Positions 1 through 7,714 are shown, counted from the stretch's first letter. The stretch: 47,509 nucleotides of DNA from UMGS1370 sp963557065 (GCA_963557065.1 CAUWCT010000049.1:1-47509), one strand, 5' to 3'. Program-made: numbers and translations. Notes: generated by a model not told the origin, from the sequence alone.

Positions 1-4
1 CAGA

Positions 5-49
5 CGCTTCTTGTCCGCTGCAGGCGGGCAAGAAGATGCATGGCTGAAC
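5..49. repeat. Partial copy of a hairpin repeat (right half)
   Basis: This stretch matches 33110-33154 at 42 of 45 positions. It contains the same hairpin (CTTCTTGTCCGC against GGCGGGCAAGAAG) followed by the same outer arm ending GCATGGCTGAAC. The remainder of the element would lie left of the window. The complete copy at 33016-33154 shows that this is the right arm of a folded, probably mobile or RNA-structured element. The function is unknown. Confidence 0.7.
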
Positions 50-73
50 TGTTACGAATTTAGAATCACGTAC

Positions 74-101
74 AAAGACAGCCCGATTTTGGACTGTCTT
101 T
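74..101. terminator. Stem-loop terminator between the window edge and fic
   Basis: AAAGACAG-CCC pairs with GG-CTGTCTTT around a 6-nt GATTTT loop, with one mismatch. A U-rich tail (TCCTGTTTTT) follows on the plus strand, so it probably ends a plus-strand gene located left of the window. It could also slow transcripts leaving fic, which ends at 143 on the minus strand. Confidence 0.55.
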
Positions 102-142
102 CCTGTTTTTGATGTTCTATTTTAGAAAATTGATCGTGATAC

Positions 143-1135
143 TTATTTTTTTATATATCGCTGATTTCTGCTGTTCGGTTTATCAGGAATCGTCATCTGA
201 ATGAGATTCAATTCCATAGCAGGGTGCAGATAATTTTTGCGGAATCCTTCTCTTGATTTTAACTCTAACCGTTCCATAAGCGTTTTGCCTGTGTAAGGAA
301 TATCGTATTCCATAACATTCAGCAGTTTTTTGACGTTTTCGGAAAGATGCTCATTTTCTTCGTTGATTTGAACCGCAATTTCATCCAGTATCTTATCAAT
401 CTGCGATAGCATAAACTCAATAAAAATAGTGGATTCTCCGGCAACATGACACCTGGCAATGGCTTCATAATATTCATCCTGAAATTTCTCAATCTGACTT
501 TCGATTGGAATATATTCAAATACCGGGTTCCATTTTGCCAAAATAGCAGTATGCCACAATCTTGCCATTCTGCCGTTTCCATCTGAAAAAGGATGGATAA
601 ATACGAACTCATAATGGAATACACTGCTCAAAATTAACGGATGGACATCATTTTTTACCGACTTCATCCAATCGAACAAATCTTCCATCAGTTGTGGCAC
701 AAATCGAGCCAACGGAGCCATGAAAATGCACTGTTCACCGTTAAAAACACCCTCTTCACCCTGACGAAATTCACCAGACTCTTCCACAAGATACTTTGTC
801 ATAATTCCATGAAATTGTTTCAAATGTCGAATGTTATAAGGATCGATCTCCGAGAATCGCTCATAAGCAGCATAAGCATTTTTTACTTCCTGAATTTCTT
901 TTTGTTCCCCCAGTACAACTTTGCCATTGATGACATCTCTTACCTGTCCCAACGTCAAAGAATTCGCTTCAATTTTTAACGAAGAATGGATGGATTTAAT
1001 TCTGTTGTTTTTTCTCAGATGCGGTTTCGCTTCAAGATTATTGGTGGCTGTTATGCGTCCGATTTTTTCAGAAATCAATGATACATATGACAAAATCTTA
1101 TTTGTTATTATAAAAGGCGGTTTATATTCTTCCAT
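143..1135 (-). CDS. Fic family protein (AMP-transferase)
   Basis: A 330-residue Fic-domain protein. The catalytic loop HPFSDGNGRMAR starts at His181 and is a complete HPFxDGNGRxxR motif, so it should transfer AMP (or another nucleotide moiety) to a protein side chain. Residues 52-58 (SLKIEAN) resemble the N-terminal inhibitory helix of class II Fic proteins, (S/T)xxxE(G/N), suggesting intramolecular autoinhibition. An N-terminal Fic_N-like region precedes the core, and the C-terminal 80 residues look like a winged helix. A good ribosome-binding site (GGAGGTC) precedes the start. No antitoxin gene is adjacent, and the gene has its own promoter with 12-bp repeats in the leader. Its target is unknown. 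It could act as a stand-alone regulator or as a self-inhibited toxin. Confidence 0.93.
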   Translation of the reverse strand: MEEYKPPFIITNKILSYVSLISEKIGRITATNNLEAKPHLRKNNRIKSIHSSLKIEANSLTLGQVRDVINGKVVLGEQKEIQEVKNAYAAYERFSEIDPYNIRHLKQFHGIMTKYLVEESGEFRQGEEGVFNGEQCIFMAPLARFVPQLMEDLFDWMKSVKNDVHPLILSSVFHYEFVFIHPFSDGNGRMARLWHTAILAKWNPVFEYIPIESQIEKFQDEYYEAIARCHVAGESTIFIEFMLSQIDKILDEIAVQINEENEHLSENVKKLLNVMEYDIPYTGKTLMERLELKSREGFRKNYLHPAMELNLIQMTIPDKPNSRNQRYIKK

Positions 1136-1151
1136 AAAAGACCTCCGTATG

Positions 1152-1187
1152 CTTGCGTATTATCTTGCGCATTATCTTACGCATTTT
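1152..1187. repeat. Three tandem 12-bp repeats in the fic leader
   Basis: CTTGCGTATTAT (1152-1163), CTTGCGCATTAT (1164-1175) and CTTACGCATTTT (1176-1187) lie head to tail between the predicted transcription start (about 1189) and the fic ribosome-binding site. This position fits an autoregulatory operator or a translation-control site. The repeats are seen directly; the role is inferred. Confidence 0.6.
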
Positions 1188-1195
1188 CTTCCTCC

Positions 1196-1224
1196 ATTAT
1201 ACAGGTAACCGGATCAAATTTCAA
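1196..1224 (-). promoter_or_regulatory. Vegetative promoter of fic
   Basis: On the minus strand, TTGAAA (1224-1219) and TATAAT (1201-1196) are separated by exactly 17 bp, and a TG one base before the -10 box gives an extended -10. This is close to the sigma-A consensus and should be strong unless repressed at the downstream repeats. Confidence 0.7.
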
Positions 1225-1284
1225 TTCCCGCACAGCAGACGAATTCTGTTTCCGGGCGGCTTTTCCAGATGCCCGGACGCACCG

Positions 1285-1325
1285 AAAAATGCCGGAAAGC
1301 CTGACGCAGCAGGCTATACCGGCAT
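1285..1325 (-). terminator. Terminator of spoVT
   Basis: On the minus strand ATGCCGG pairs with CCGGCAT, and inside it AGCCTG pairs with CAGGCT. The stem is followed directly by a T run. A second small hairpin (TCTTGA/TCAAGA, 1336-1355) lies between this stem and the spoVT stop. Confidence 0.8.
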
Positions 1326-1364
1326 ATGAAAACTCTTGAAAACGCAATCAAGATTTGTATTTAT

Positions 1365-1913
1365 TTAGCTTTCCATCTGTCTCCCTAAAAATCCCGCGGC
1401 TGTCATTGCCAGCTTCATTTCCATATCCCCAAAACGGGTTCTCGGCTCCCGGCTCAAAATAACAACAGCCCCTATAGCATCCCCCTCACAGATAATGGGC
1501 GCAATCACCTGAGCTGTAACTCCTTCTATGGGTTCTGAAGTCAGGGCGATAAATCCTTTGTCATCTTTGCCCGCCATCATTGCTGTTCTTTCCTGAATCA
1601 CACTCTCAAGCTGATGGCTGATGGGCTTCTGCAAAAGTTCTTTTCTGGCTCCTCCTGCTGCTGCAACCACCTGATCTCTGTCGGTAATACAAACCATCAT
1701 TCCTGTAGATTGAGCCATTGCATCTGCGTACTGTCCGGCAAAGGCTGTAAGTTCCACCATTGGAGAATATTTTTTTAAGATTATCTCCCCCTCCCTGTCT
1801 GTAAAAATTTCCAGAGGAGTCCCTTCTCTTAACCGAAGGGTTCTGCGGATCTCTTTCGGAATCACCACACGTCCCAAATCGTCGATTCTTCTTACAATGC
1901 CTGTAGCTTTCAT
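1365..1913 (-). CDS. spoVT: Stage V sporulation protein T
   Basis: A 182-residue AbrB-family transcription factor. Residues 1-50 form the swapped-hairpin AbrB DNA-binding domain (MKATGIVRRIDDLGRV, then the PKEIRRTLRLREG segment). The remainder is the GAF-like domain typical of SpoVT. In Bacillus, SpoVT tunes forespore gene expression after engulfment. I chose the ATG at 1913 because an AGGAGGA site sits just upstream; an in-frame ATG at 1952 lacks one. The promoter upstream matches the sigma-G consensus, as expected for this gene, and a clear terminator follows. Family assignment is firm; the exact regulon in this species is not known. Confidence 0.95.
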   Translation of the reverse strand: MKATGIVRRIDDLGRVVIPKEIRRTLRLREGTPLEIFTDREGEIILKKYSPMVELTAFAGQYADAMAQSTGMMVCITDRDQVVAAAGGARKELLQKPISHQLESVIQERTAMMAGKDDKGFIALTSEPIEGVTAQVIAPIICEGDAIGAVVILSREPRTRFGDMEMKLAMTAAGFLGRQMES

Positions 1914-1964
1914 ACAAATTTCCTCCTGTAATTTTCCTGTTTTCCATATCATGTGATGTATGGT

Positions 1965-1993
1965 TATTATGTGAAAATCAAGGAAGTTTATTC
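1965..1993 (-). promoter_or_regulatory. Sigma-G-type promoter of spoVT
   Basis: On the minus strand, GAATA (1993-1989) and CATAATA (1971-1965) are separated by 17 bp. These match the forespore sigma-G boxes (GHATR and CATWHTA) without a mismatch, with the spacer 1 bp short of the usual 18. The start site would fall near 1957, about 44 bp before the spoVT start codon. Confidence 0.65.
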
Positions 1994-2016
1994 TTATTTT
2001 CCATTTTTATTTGACG

Positions 2017-2757
2017 CTACCACCATTTGATCTGATCTGTGATATACTGCCGAATCTTAATAAACTCCGGGGATGTGACGTCTCTTGGCCTTGGAAGATC
2101 AATTTTTAAATCCTCTTTAATAGTTGTGGGCTTATTAGAAAGAATCAGCACCCGTTCCGCCAGATAAACGGCCTCTTCAATATTATGGGTAATAAACAAA
2201 ACCGTTGCGCCGGTTTCTTTCCATAGTCTCAAAACCTCGTCTTCCAGATAAAACCGCAGTTTAATATCCATTTGCCCATAAGGTTCATCCATAAGCAGCA
2301 GATCGGGATTCATTGCAAATGCACGCCCGATAATAATTCTCTGCTCAGTTGAAACCGACAGCTGGTGAGGATAGGACTTTCTGAACTGCTCCAGTCCCAT
2401 CAACCTGATAATGTTCTCTACCCGTTCATCAATCTCCTGTTTGGGAAGTTTCTTCAGTTCCAGACCAAAACGCAGATTTTGTTCAACCGTCTTCCATGGA
2501 AGCGCTGACGGCTCCTGAAAAACAAATGCCAGGTTGTGTTTTTTCGGATCTGCGCTTTCTCCGTCAATAAAAAGATCCCCTTTTGTGGGCATATATATTC
2601 GGGTAAGCAGATTTAAAAACGTGGTTTTTCCGCATCCGGTCGGTCCTACAATACAGACGAATTCTCCTTGTTTTATGTTAAAAGAAATGTCATTTAAGAC
2701 CTTTAAGCTGCCAAAATTTTTGGTTAGATTCTGTACTTCAACTTTATATTCGCTCAA
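2017..2757 (-). CDS. ABC transporter ATP-binding protein with degenerate signature motif
   Basis: A 246-residue NitT/TauT (SsuB/TauB) family ATPase and the last gene of the importer operon. Walker A GPTGCGKT (38-45), Walker B LLLMDE (153-158) and the H-loop His191 are intact. The ABC signature is not: LSVSTEQR (133-140) replaces LSGGxxQR, and the D-loop reads GQMD rather than GALD. I chose the TTG at 2757 because GGGAGG lies just upstream and homology begins there; the longer ORF runs through the neighbouring gene. It probably pairs with the ATPase encoded at 2774-3535, which has an intact signature but no H-loop histidine, giving one working and one degenerate ATP site. The transported substrate is unknown. 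Confidence 0.9.
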   Translation of the reverse strand: MSEYKVEVQNLTKNFGSLKVLNDISFNIKQGEFVCIVGPTGCGKTTFLNLLTRIYMPTKGDLFIDGESADPKKHNLAFVFQEPSALPWKTVEQNLRFGLELKKLPKQEIDERVENIIRLMGLEQFRKSYPHQLSVSTEQRIIIGRAFAMNPDLLLMDEPYGQMDIKLRFYLEDEVLRLWKETGATVLFITHNIEEAVYLAERVLILSNKPTTIKEDLKIDLPRPRDVTSPEFIKIRQYITDQIKWW

Positions 2758-2773
2758 ACTTGCGCCTCCCTCA

Positions 2774-3535
2774 TTACAATGCCAGATCTGTATTATCTGA
2801 GATCTCTTTCCGCAGACGCAGAAATTCCGGATCAATGGTATCTCTCGGACGCGGCAGATTGACTTCATAGACAGCCTTTACATGAGCCGGACAGTTGCTT
2901 AAAAGGACAATTCTGTCAGCCAGATAAAGGGCTTCTTCTATATTATTCGTAACAAAAATGACTGTACGTTTTTCCTGATTCCAGATACGCTGAACTTCTT
3001 CTTCCATAGAATAACGGGTCTGTGCGTCCAATGCCCCGAACGGTTCATCCATGAGAAGAATTTGAGGATCGCTGCTGTATGCCCGCGCAATACTGACTCT
3101 CTGCTTCATTCCGCCGGACAATTCGTTTGGATAACTTTTTTCAAACCCCTGCAGTCCTACCAGATTGATATATTTCTGAGCAATCTCCCGGCGTTCCTTT
3201 TTCGGCATTCCTTTAATCTTCAAGCCAAATTCCACATTCTCCATAACGGTTTTCCATGGCATTAACGCGCGCTTTTGAAAAACCATTCCGATTCTCTCAT
3301 CGCTTCCCTTAATCTCTTCTCCATCCAGTAAGATTCGCCCGTCTACCGGCTTTTCCAATCCGGCAATCATATTTAAAAGGATTGTTTTCCCGCAGCGCCC
3401 AGGCCCTAACAGAACCAGAAATTCAGATTCATACACATCCATTGATACATCTACTGCCGCATCAAACACCTGATTATTTACAATATAGCTCTGAGAAATA
3501 TGTTCCAGCCTCAGACTGATTTTTTTACCGTCCAT
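2774..3535 (-). CDS. ABC transporter ATP-binding protein with H-loop substitution
   Basis: A 253-residue NitT/TauT family ATPase. It has Walker A GPGRCGKT (44-51, unusual Arg in place of the central Gly), signature LSGGMKQR (139-146) and Walker B ILLMDE with the catalytic Glu. The switch histidine is replaced: VTNNIEEA carries Asn197 where THD/THN is expected. The ATG at 3535 follows AAAGGA and overlaps the upstream permease gene by 25 bp, which suggests translational coupling. It is expected to form a heterodimer with the product of 2017-2757 under two different permeases. The assignment to the family is firm; the functional asymmetry is inferred from motifs. Confidence 0.92.
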   Translation of the reverse strand: MDGKKISLRLEHISQSYIVNNQVFDAAVDVSMDVYESEFLVLLGPGRCGKTILLNMIAGLEKPVDGRILLDGEEIKGSDERIGMVFQKRALMPWKTVMENVEFGLKIKGMPKKERREIAQKYINLVGLQGFEKSYPNELSGGMKQRVSIARAYSSDPQILLMDEPFGALDAQTRYSMEEEVQRIWNQEKRTVIFVTNNIEEALYLADRIVLLSNCPAHVKAVYEVNLPRPRDTIDPEFLRLRKEISDNTDLAL

Positions 3536-4332
3536 GGGCACACGATCCTTTCTAAAAATTGAATCAATATCGCAAGCAGATACCCTACCAGACCAATACA
3601 GATCATGGCCAGCAGGCAAAGAGGATAATCGCCGGAATCCATGCCCCGCACAATCAGAAATCCCACTCCTGATTTTCCTCCAAGCATTTCCGCTGCCAGC
3701 ACCACCATCCATCCTGCAGATGTGGAGTTGCGTATTCCGGCAAATATTGCGTCCAGCGCCGACGGTATTGCGATTTCAAACAGCATCTGTCTCTTATTTG
3801 CATTAAAAATAGTCCCAATATCCAGATACTCTTTTGTCACATCGGAAATTCCGGCCTGCGTATTTACTACCACAGGCATCAGCGCACCTATAAAAACAAT
3901 GAGGACTTTCGGAAACTCCCCGATTCCAAACCAGATTGTCACAAGAGGTACCCAGGCTAAAGGCGGAACCGCACGAAACGCAGTGAAAATCGGGCCAAGC
4001 AGCGCATTGGCTTTCTGGCTCCATCCAAGCAGAATTCCAAAGGAAATTCCAAATACCCAGGCAAGTCCAAGCGCAATAAATACACGCCGCAGACTTGCCC
4101 AGATATGTCCAAACAGTCCCAGATTTTTGATTGGTTTATCCAGAAGTTTTATGTACCTTTCCCAGACTGCGGACGGAGACGGGAACTTGGAGGCCGGATT
4201 GGATGAGGCGAGAATCCACAGGGCTGCTAACAGCAGTATGGCAAGAAAGGGAAGCAGCTTGTAAATGCAGTTTCGCACCAGTTCTTTACGTTCATATTCG
4301 CTAAGAAGCAACTCTTCTTTTTCTTTTTTCAT
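3511..4332 (-). CDS. ABC transporter permease (NitT/TauT type)
   Basis: A 273-residue inner-membrane permease with about six hydrophobic segments and the binding-protein-dependent transport EAA loop (AAEMLGGKSGVGFLIVRG, in the C-terminal third) that docks on the ATPase. I chose the ATG at 4332 because it overlaps the previous gene's stop as ATGA; a GTG nine bases upstream (4341) is a possible alternative. It is the second permease of the operon and differs in sequence from the one upstream, so the channel is probably a heterodimer, matching the two different ATPases. Confidence 0.92.
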   Translation of the reverse strand: MKKEKEELLLSEYERKELVRNCIYKLLPFLAILLLAALWILASSNPASKFPSPSAVWERYIKLLDKPIKNLGLFGHIWASLRRVFIALGLAWVFGISFGILLGWSQKANALLGPIFTAFRAVPPLAWVPLVTIWFGIGEFPKVLIVFIGALMPVVVNTQAGISDVTKEYLDIGTIFNANKRQMLFEIAIPSALDAIFAGIRNSTSAGWMVVLAAEMLGGKSGVGFLIVRGMDSGDYPLCLLAMICIGLVGYLLAILIQFLERIVCPWTVKKSV

Positions 4333-5171
4333 TTCTTCCACCCTAATACCTTTCCTTCAACAAGGCCCAGCAGCCAGGTGAAAATGACTCCAAGTATGCC
4401 AATTACCACAATGCCTAATATAATAATATCCGGCCTTGCAAATGCCCTTCCCTGCTGAATCATATAGCCGAGTCCCATGTTGGCAGCAAGCATTTCCGCC
4501 GCAACCAGCGTCGCCCATGCATTGCCCAGCGCCACCCTGATTCCTGCAAATGTCATTGTCATTGCAGACGGAACTCCTATCTTTCTAAAAATCGTAAAGT
4601 TGGACGCCCCGCATATTTTTCCAACATTAATCAAAGCCTGACTCGTCTGTCTGATTCCCGTATAGGAATTAATGACACAGGGGACAAATGCGGAGAAAAA
4701 TACAATAAATGCTTTTGCTTTTAACCCAAGTCCCATCCAGATAATGGTAATCGGTATCCATGATACCGGAGGAATTGGACGCAAAATTTCAAAAATAGGG
4801 CGCATAAAGCTGTCAAACCCTTTAAACCACCCCATAAGCAGCCCCAGAGGAACACCTATCACGATCGCCAGAAAAAATCCTGACAGCGCCACCTGAAGGC
4901 TTGAAACAATGTGAACTCCCAAAACTGCTCCGTCCGGATTCGGGTCCGTCCACTTTATAAAAAATAATTTCACTACATCAGAAGGCATGGGGACATATCT
5001 GCTGGGAAGCCATCCGGACATAACTGCAAACTGCCATAAAAACAGGGCTCCCAAAACCCCGATCAGCGATAAAAGGGCCAACTGATAGCTGTTTTTACGT
5101 TTTTCATCCTGAACCTTTTTGATACGTTCCTGATCGGATAACCGATGAACGCTTTTTTCATTCTCACTCAT
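4329..5171 (-). CDS. ABC transporter permease (NitT/TauT type)
   Basis: A 280-residue permease. A charged cytoplasmic N-terminus of about 28 residues is followed by about six membrane segments and an EAA loop (VAAEMLAANMGLGYMIQQG). AAAAGGAGAT precedes the ATG. It lies 31 bp after the binding-protein gene and overlaps the next permease by four bases, so it is co-translated with it. The family handles oxyanions, sulfonates and pyrimidine or thiamine precursors; nothing here decides between them. Confidence 0.92.
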   Translation of the reverse strand: MSENEKSVHRLSDQERIKKVQDEKRKNSYQLALLSLIGVLGALFLWQFAVMSGWLPSRYVPMPSDVVKLFFIKWTDPNPDGAVLGVHIVSSLQVALSGFFLAIVIGVPLGLLMGWFKGFDSFMRPIFEILRPIPPVSWIPITIIWMGLGLKAKAFIVFFSAFVPCVINSYTGIRQTSQALINVGKICGASNFTIFRKIGVPSAMTMTFAGIRVALGNAWATLVAAEMLAANMGLGYMIQQGRAFARPDIIILGIVVIGILGVIFTWLLGLVEGKVLGWKK

Positions 5172-5202
5172 TCGCCTATCTCCTTTTAATAAAGGGAAAA
5201 AT

Positions 5203-6408
5203 CTACTTTAAAGACTCTGCGATTGTCGGGTTTACAAGGCCCTTATCCAAAATCATCTGGCGATCTTCTTCTGTATAATTTCCTAATGTGATGAAGAAAT
5301 CCATGGTTTCAAACAACTGGTTGGCTGACCGGCTGACCTTTCCGCCTTTGCCGTTTCTGTCATCTTCTTCTGTTGTCATTCCGGCGATTGCTTCCTCCAG
5401 AGTCGGGCACTGGAATTCCTCAATCAGACGGGTCACTGTATCTTCTGTTACGGCAATTCCTTCATCATCGCAGGATTCCATAAATAGTTCTTCCGCCTTT
5501 GCCAGATTTTCTTCGCTTTCCTGACACCATTCCCAGGTTTTGTAATAAGTCTGATATGCTGTCCTGATTAGATCCTCTTTATTTTCAAGAGCATCCGGAG
5601 TTGCACAGATACCATTGATACTGTTCAGGTTCATTTTGCCAATATCTGTTACACGCACTGCGCCATCCATCTCTGCCTCGATTGCAAATGCATTCCATAC
5701 GCACATAGCATCGCCTTCTCCTGTCTGGAATGCGGTGAGACAAGTGCCCACAGCCGTATCAATAATCTCAATATCATATGCTTCCAAATCTGTGATTCCA
5801 ATACTTTCCATGTACTGCATAAACACGTATTGAAGGGTTGTCCCCTTATTTAACAGGACTTTTTTTCCTCTCCAGTTTTCCGGATTTTCAGGTTCCTTTG
5901 CCAAATCTGTATCCGGGCGCACAAACAGCGCTGTATTAAATTCATTATCACAGATTCCAATCATATTGATGTCATAATTTTTCATACCGTTGAGCACGCC
6001 GGGACCGCCTACGCTGCAAATATCCCAATCTGCGCTTGCTTCCATCATTGGCGGACCTCCGGTAAAGGACTGATACTCTACATCAATATTTAATTCATCG
6101 AAAAATCCCATCTGATCTGCCACATACCATGGCATGGAATGTGCGGAACCTGCGAAAAATCCTATACTCAGCGTGGTTCTCTCCGGCAATGGGGCAATTC
6201 CCAGTGTGGTCTCCCCTGTGGACTGTGTCCCTTCTGCACGCTCCGAATCCTCTGCCGCGCCTGCTCCTTCTTTCGTCTCTTCCTTCTGACTTTCCTGGGC
6301 CGCAGCTGTTCCTGCTGTGCCGGCATCTGTAGATCCTCCACATGCTGTCAAACCACTGATTGCCAGCATTATGCCTGCAGCAGCCATCCATCTCATACTC
6401 TTTCTCAT
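5203..6408 (-). CDS. ABC transporter substrate-binding lipoprotein (NMT1/SsuA type)
   Basis: A 401-residue exported lipoprotein. The signal peptide ends in the lipobox LTAC with lipidated Cys23. An Ala/Glu/Gly-rich linker (about 25-70) leads to a periplasmic-binding-protein fold of the NMT1/THI5-like class (from about residue 78: TTLSIGFFAGSAHSMPWYVA). Many acidic residues and tryptophans line the core, but the ligand cannot be predicted. It is the first gene of the five-gene importer operon, and its expression should depend on the promoter at 6519-6545 with the G8 spacer. Confidence 0.92.
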   Translation of the reverse strand: MRKSMRWMAAAGIMLAISGLTACGGSTDAGTAGTAAAQESQKEETKEGAGAAEDSERAEGTQSTGETTLGIAPLPERTTLSIGFFAGSAHSMPWYVADQMGFFDELNIDVEYQSFTGGPPMMEASADWDICSVGGPGVLNGMKNYDINMIGICDNEFNTALFVRPDTDLAKEPENPENWRGKKVLLNKGTTLQYVFMQYMESIGITDLEAYDIEIIDTAVGTCLTAFQTGEGDAMCVWNAFAIEAEMDGAVRVTDIGKMNLNSINGICATPDALENKEDLIRTAYQTYYKTWEWCQESEENLAKAEELFMESCDDEGIAVTEDTVTRLIEEFQCPTLEEAIAGMTTEEDDRNGKGGKVSRSANQLFETMDFFITLGNYTEEDRQMILDKGLVNPTIAESLK

Positions 6409-6490
6409 AATATTACTCCTTTCCCAGAAACAGGATTTGTATTTGTCTCGTGCATTCTCACAAAGCCTTCCCTGCTTCTTTCTGTAATTA

Positions 6491-6513
6491 TGTAAATTTT
6501 ATTCAAATTTACA
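6491..6513. promoter_or_regulatory. 23-bp palindrome over the ABC operon start site
   Basis: TGTAAATTT (6491-6499) and AAATTTACA (6505-6513) form a perfect 9-bp inverted repeat with a 5-bp centre. It begins 5 bp downstream of the -10 box, covering the expected transcription start near 6512. That position is typical of a repressor operator. The cognate regulator is not identified. Confidence 0.6.
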
Positions 6514-6518
6514 CAACA

Positions 6519-6545
6519 ATTATAATCTACCCCCCCCGATTGCAA
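6519..6545 (-). promoter_or_regulatory. ABC operon promoter with a G8 run in the spacer
   Basis: On the minus strand TTGCAA (6545-6540) and TATAAT (6524-6519) are 15 bp apart, two short of the optimum. Eight of the spacer bases are a G homopolymer (plus strand C8 at 6530-6537). Gain of two bases would give a 17-bp spacer. The leader to the ATG is about 100 nt. The rest of the gap to 6712 is AT-rich and holds another inverted repeat (AATATTG/CAATATT, about 6588-6607) with no gene. Confidence 0.5.
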
Positions 6546-6658
6546 GAACTACTTTTTCTTTTTTATCATAATTATAGTATAATTTTCAATATTGTATATG
6601 CAATATTTAAGTCTTAAAAAAGGCTTACTTTCACAGAATACATTTTCCTATAAAATTA

Positions 6659-6694
6659 AAAAATCTCTGCCGCTCCATAACAGAACAACAGAGA
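6659..6694 (-). terminator. Weak terminator after the DUF3021 gene
   Basis: On the minus strand TCTCTG pairs with CAGAGA over a 19-nt loop and is followed by six T. The stem is short, so termination is uncertain. Confidence 0.35.
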
Positions 6695-6712
6695 AATAAC
6701 ATACGTTTTTTC

Positions 6713-7096
6713 CTATTTCAACTTTTTGTTTAATTTTTTTACGCATTGCCTCTCCCACAAATGGATGCTAACGCTGATTCCAATATAGATAATAAAGAAG
6801 GAAGGAAGCACTTCTTTTGCAGTCTGTCCCAATCCAGTTTCATACCTCAGCGCCCAGGCCGTTATAACGGTTACTGCCGCGCAAAGGCTGCAATGAATCA
6901 AAGTGCGCCACCAAAATGCCGGTCTGTCCAATTCCATAATCATGGACAGAATCCCGTATATAGCGGATGCTATCAGCCATCCGGTTGTATCAGACAGAGT
7001 GTTTTCGGTCTGCCCTGCAATCCAAAGACACGCTGTTGAAATTACAGCTCCAATTCCAATTCCGCAAAAAGCATACCACAGTATTTTCCGAATCAT
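6713..7096 (-). CDS. DUF3021 membrane protein
   Basis: A 127-residue protein with about four hydrophobic segments (9-28, 39-53, 64-84 and 98-113) and a basic C-terminal tail, matching the DUF3021 family. These proteins are nearly always encoded with a LytTR DNA-binding regulator, as here: the start codon lies one base after the regulator's stop (TAATATG). The pair is thought to sense a membrane or peptide signal, with the membrane partner restraining the regulator. The specific signal and targets cannot be read from the sequence. Confidence 0.85.
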   Translation of the reverse strand: MIRKILWYAFCGIGIGAVISTACLWIAGQTENTLSDTTGWLIASAIYGILSMIMELDRPAFWWRTLIHCSLCAAVTVITAWALRYETGLGQTAKEVLPSFFIIYIGISVSIHLWERQCVKKLNKKLK

Positions 7097-7097
7097 A

Positions 7098-7565
7098 TTA
7101 TGCCTCCTCCATTACATATTTCCGAAATTCCTTCATAAAAGATCTGGAAATCTCCAGCCGTCCCATTCCGTCTTTTAAGAATGCTGTATAATTGCCGCTA
7201 AATCCTGCCTCTACTGCTGCCACAAACCGGATATTTACGACTGTCCCTTTGTTAATCTGGACAAATCCCTGCTTTGACAGCATTTTTGTCAATTCATACA
7301 ATTTATATTTTGATTCCAGAATCCCGTTTCCTTTCACCTGGCCAAAAATCTTCCCGCCTCTGCTCTCAAAATACTGAATATCCACAGTCTCACAGAGAAA
7401 CTCTCTTCCCTCTTTATAGAGAAAAATCCGTTTTCCCAGGTTTTTATCTGCTTCCACAAGTCCCTGAAGGGTTTGAATCAATTCTGCAGTCTTTCTATCT
7501 TCCAGTCTTCCCCGAACAACGATCTCTGGTTCTTCCACATCCGCCTGTTCCCATGTCAGCTTCAT
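7098..7565 (-). CDS. LytTR-domain DNA-binding regulator
   Basis: A 155-residue protein. The C-terminal 100 residues form a LytTR DNA-binding domain (IQYFESRGGKIFGQV, LYELTKMLSKQGFVQINKGTVVN, then SRSFMKEFRKYV). It lacks a receiver domain, so it is not a classical response regulator; the N-terminal 55 residues are the short DUF-type lead typical of LytTR/DUF3021 pairs. I chose the ATG at 7565 because AGGGAGGAGG lies just upstream. The upstream in-frame ATG at 7619 has no comparable site. It probably regulates its own operon and a few neighbours. Confidence 0.9.
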   Translation of the reverse strand: MKLTWEQADVEEPEIVVRGRLEDRKTAELIQTLQGLVEADKNLGKRIFLYKEGREFLCETVDIQYFESRGGKIFGQVKGNGILESKYKLYELTKMLSKQGFVQINKGTVVNIRFVAAVEAGFSGNYTAFLKDGMGRLEISRSFMKEFRKYVMEEA

Positions 7566-7631
7566 CTTTTCCTCCTCCCTGAATCTCCATTGTTCCATTC
7601 CTTCTGTGCGTTCTATCATCTCCTTGCACTA

Positions 7632-7660
7632 ATTCTAACAAATTTCAGAAAAAATGTCTT
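7632..7660 (-). promoter_or_regulatory. Promoter of the LytTR/DUF3021 pair
   Basis: On the minus strand AAGACA (7660-7655) and TAGAAT (7637-7632) lie 17 bp apart. A TTTCA/TGAAA inverted repeat overlaps the -35 region and could be an operator. Confidence 0.5.
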
Positions 7661-7714
7661 TGAAATCCTTTTATCTGGTTTTCTTTATCCTGTAACTGGC
7701 AGATTTCCGGATGT

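Noticed and set aside
3641..4264. A 207-residue plus-strand frame over the ABC permease gene
   Set aside because: It is antisense to a well-supported permease with clear motifs and has no ribosome-binding site or known domain.
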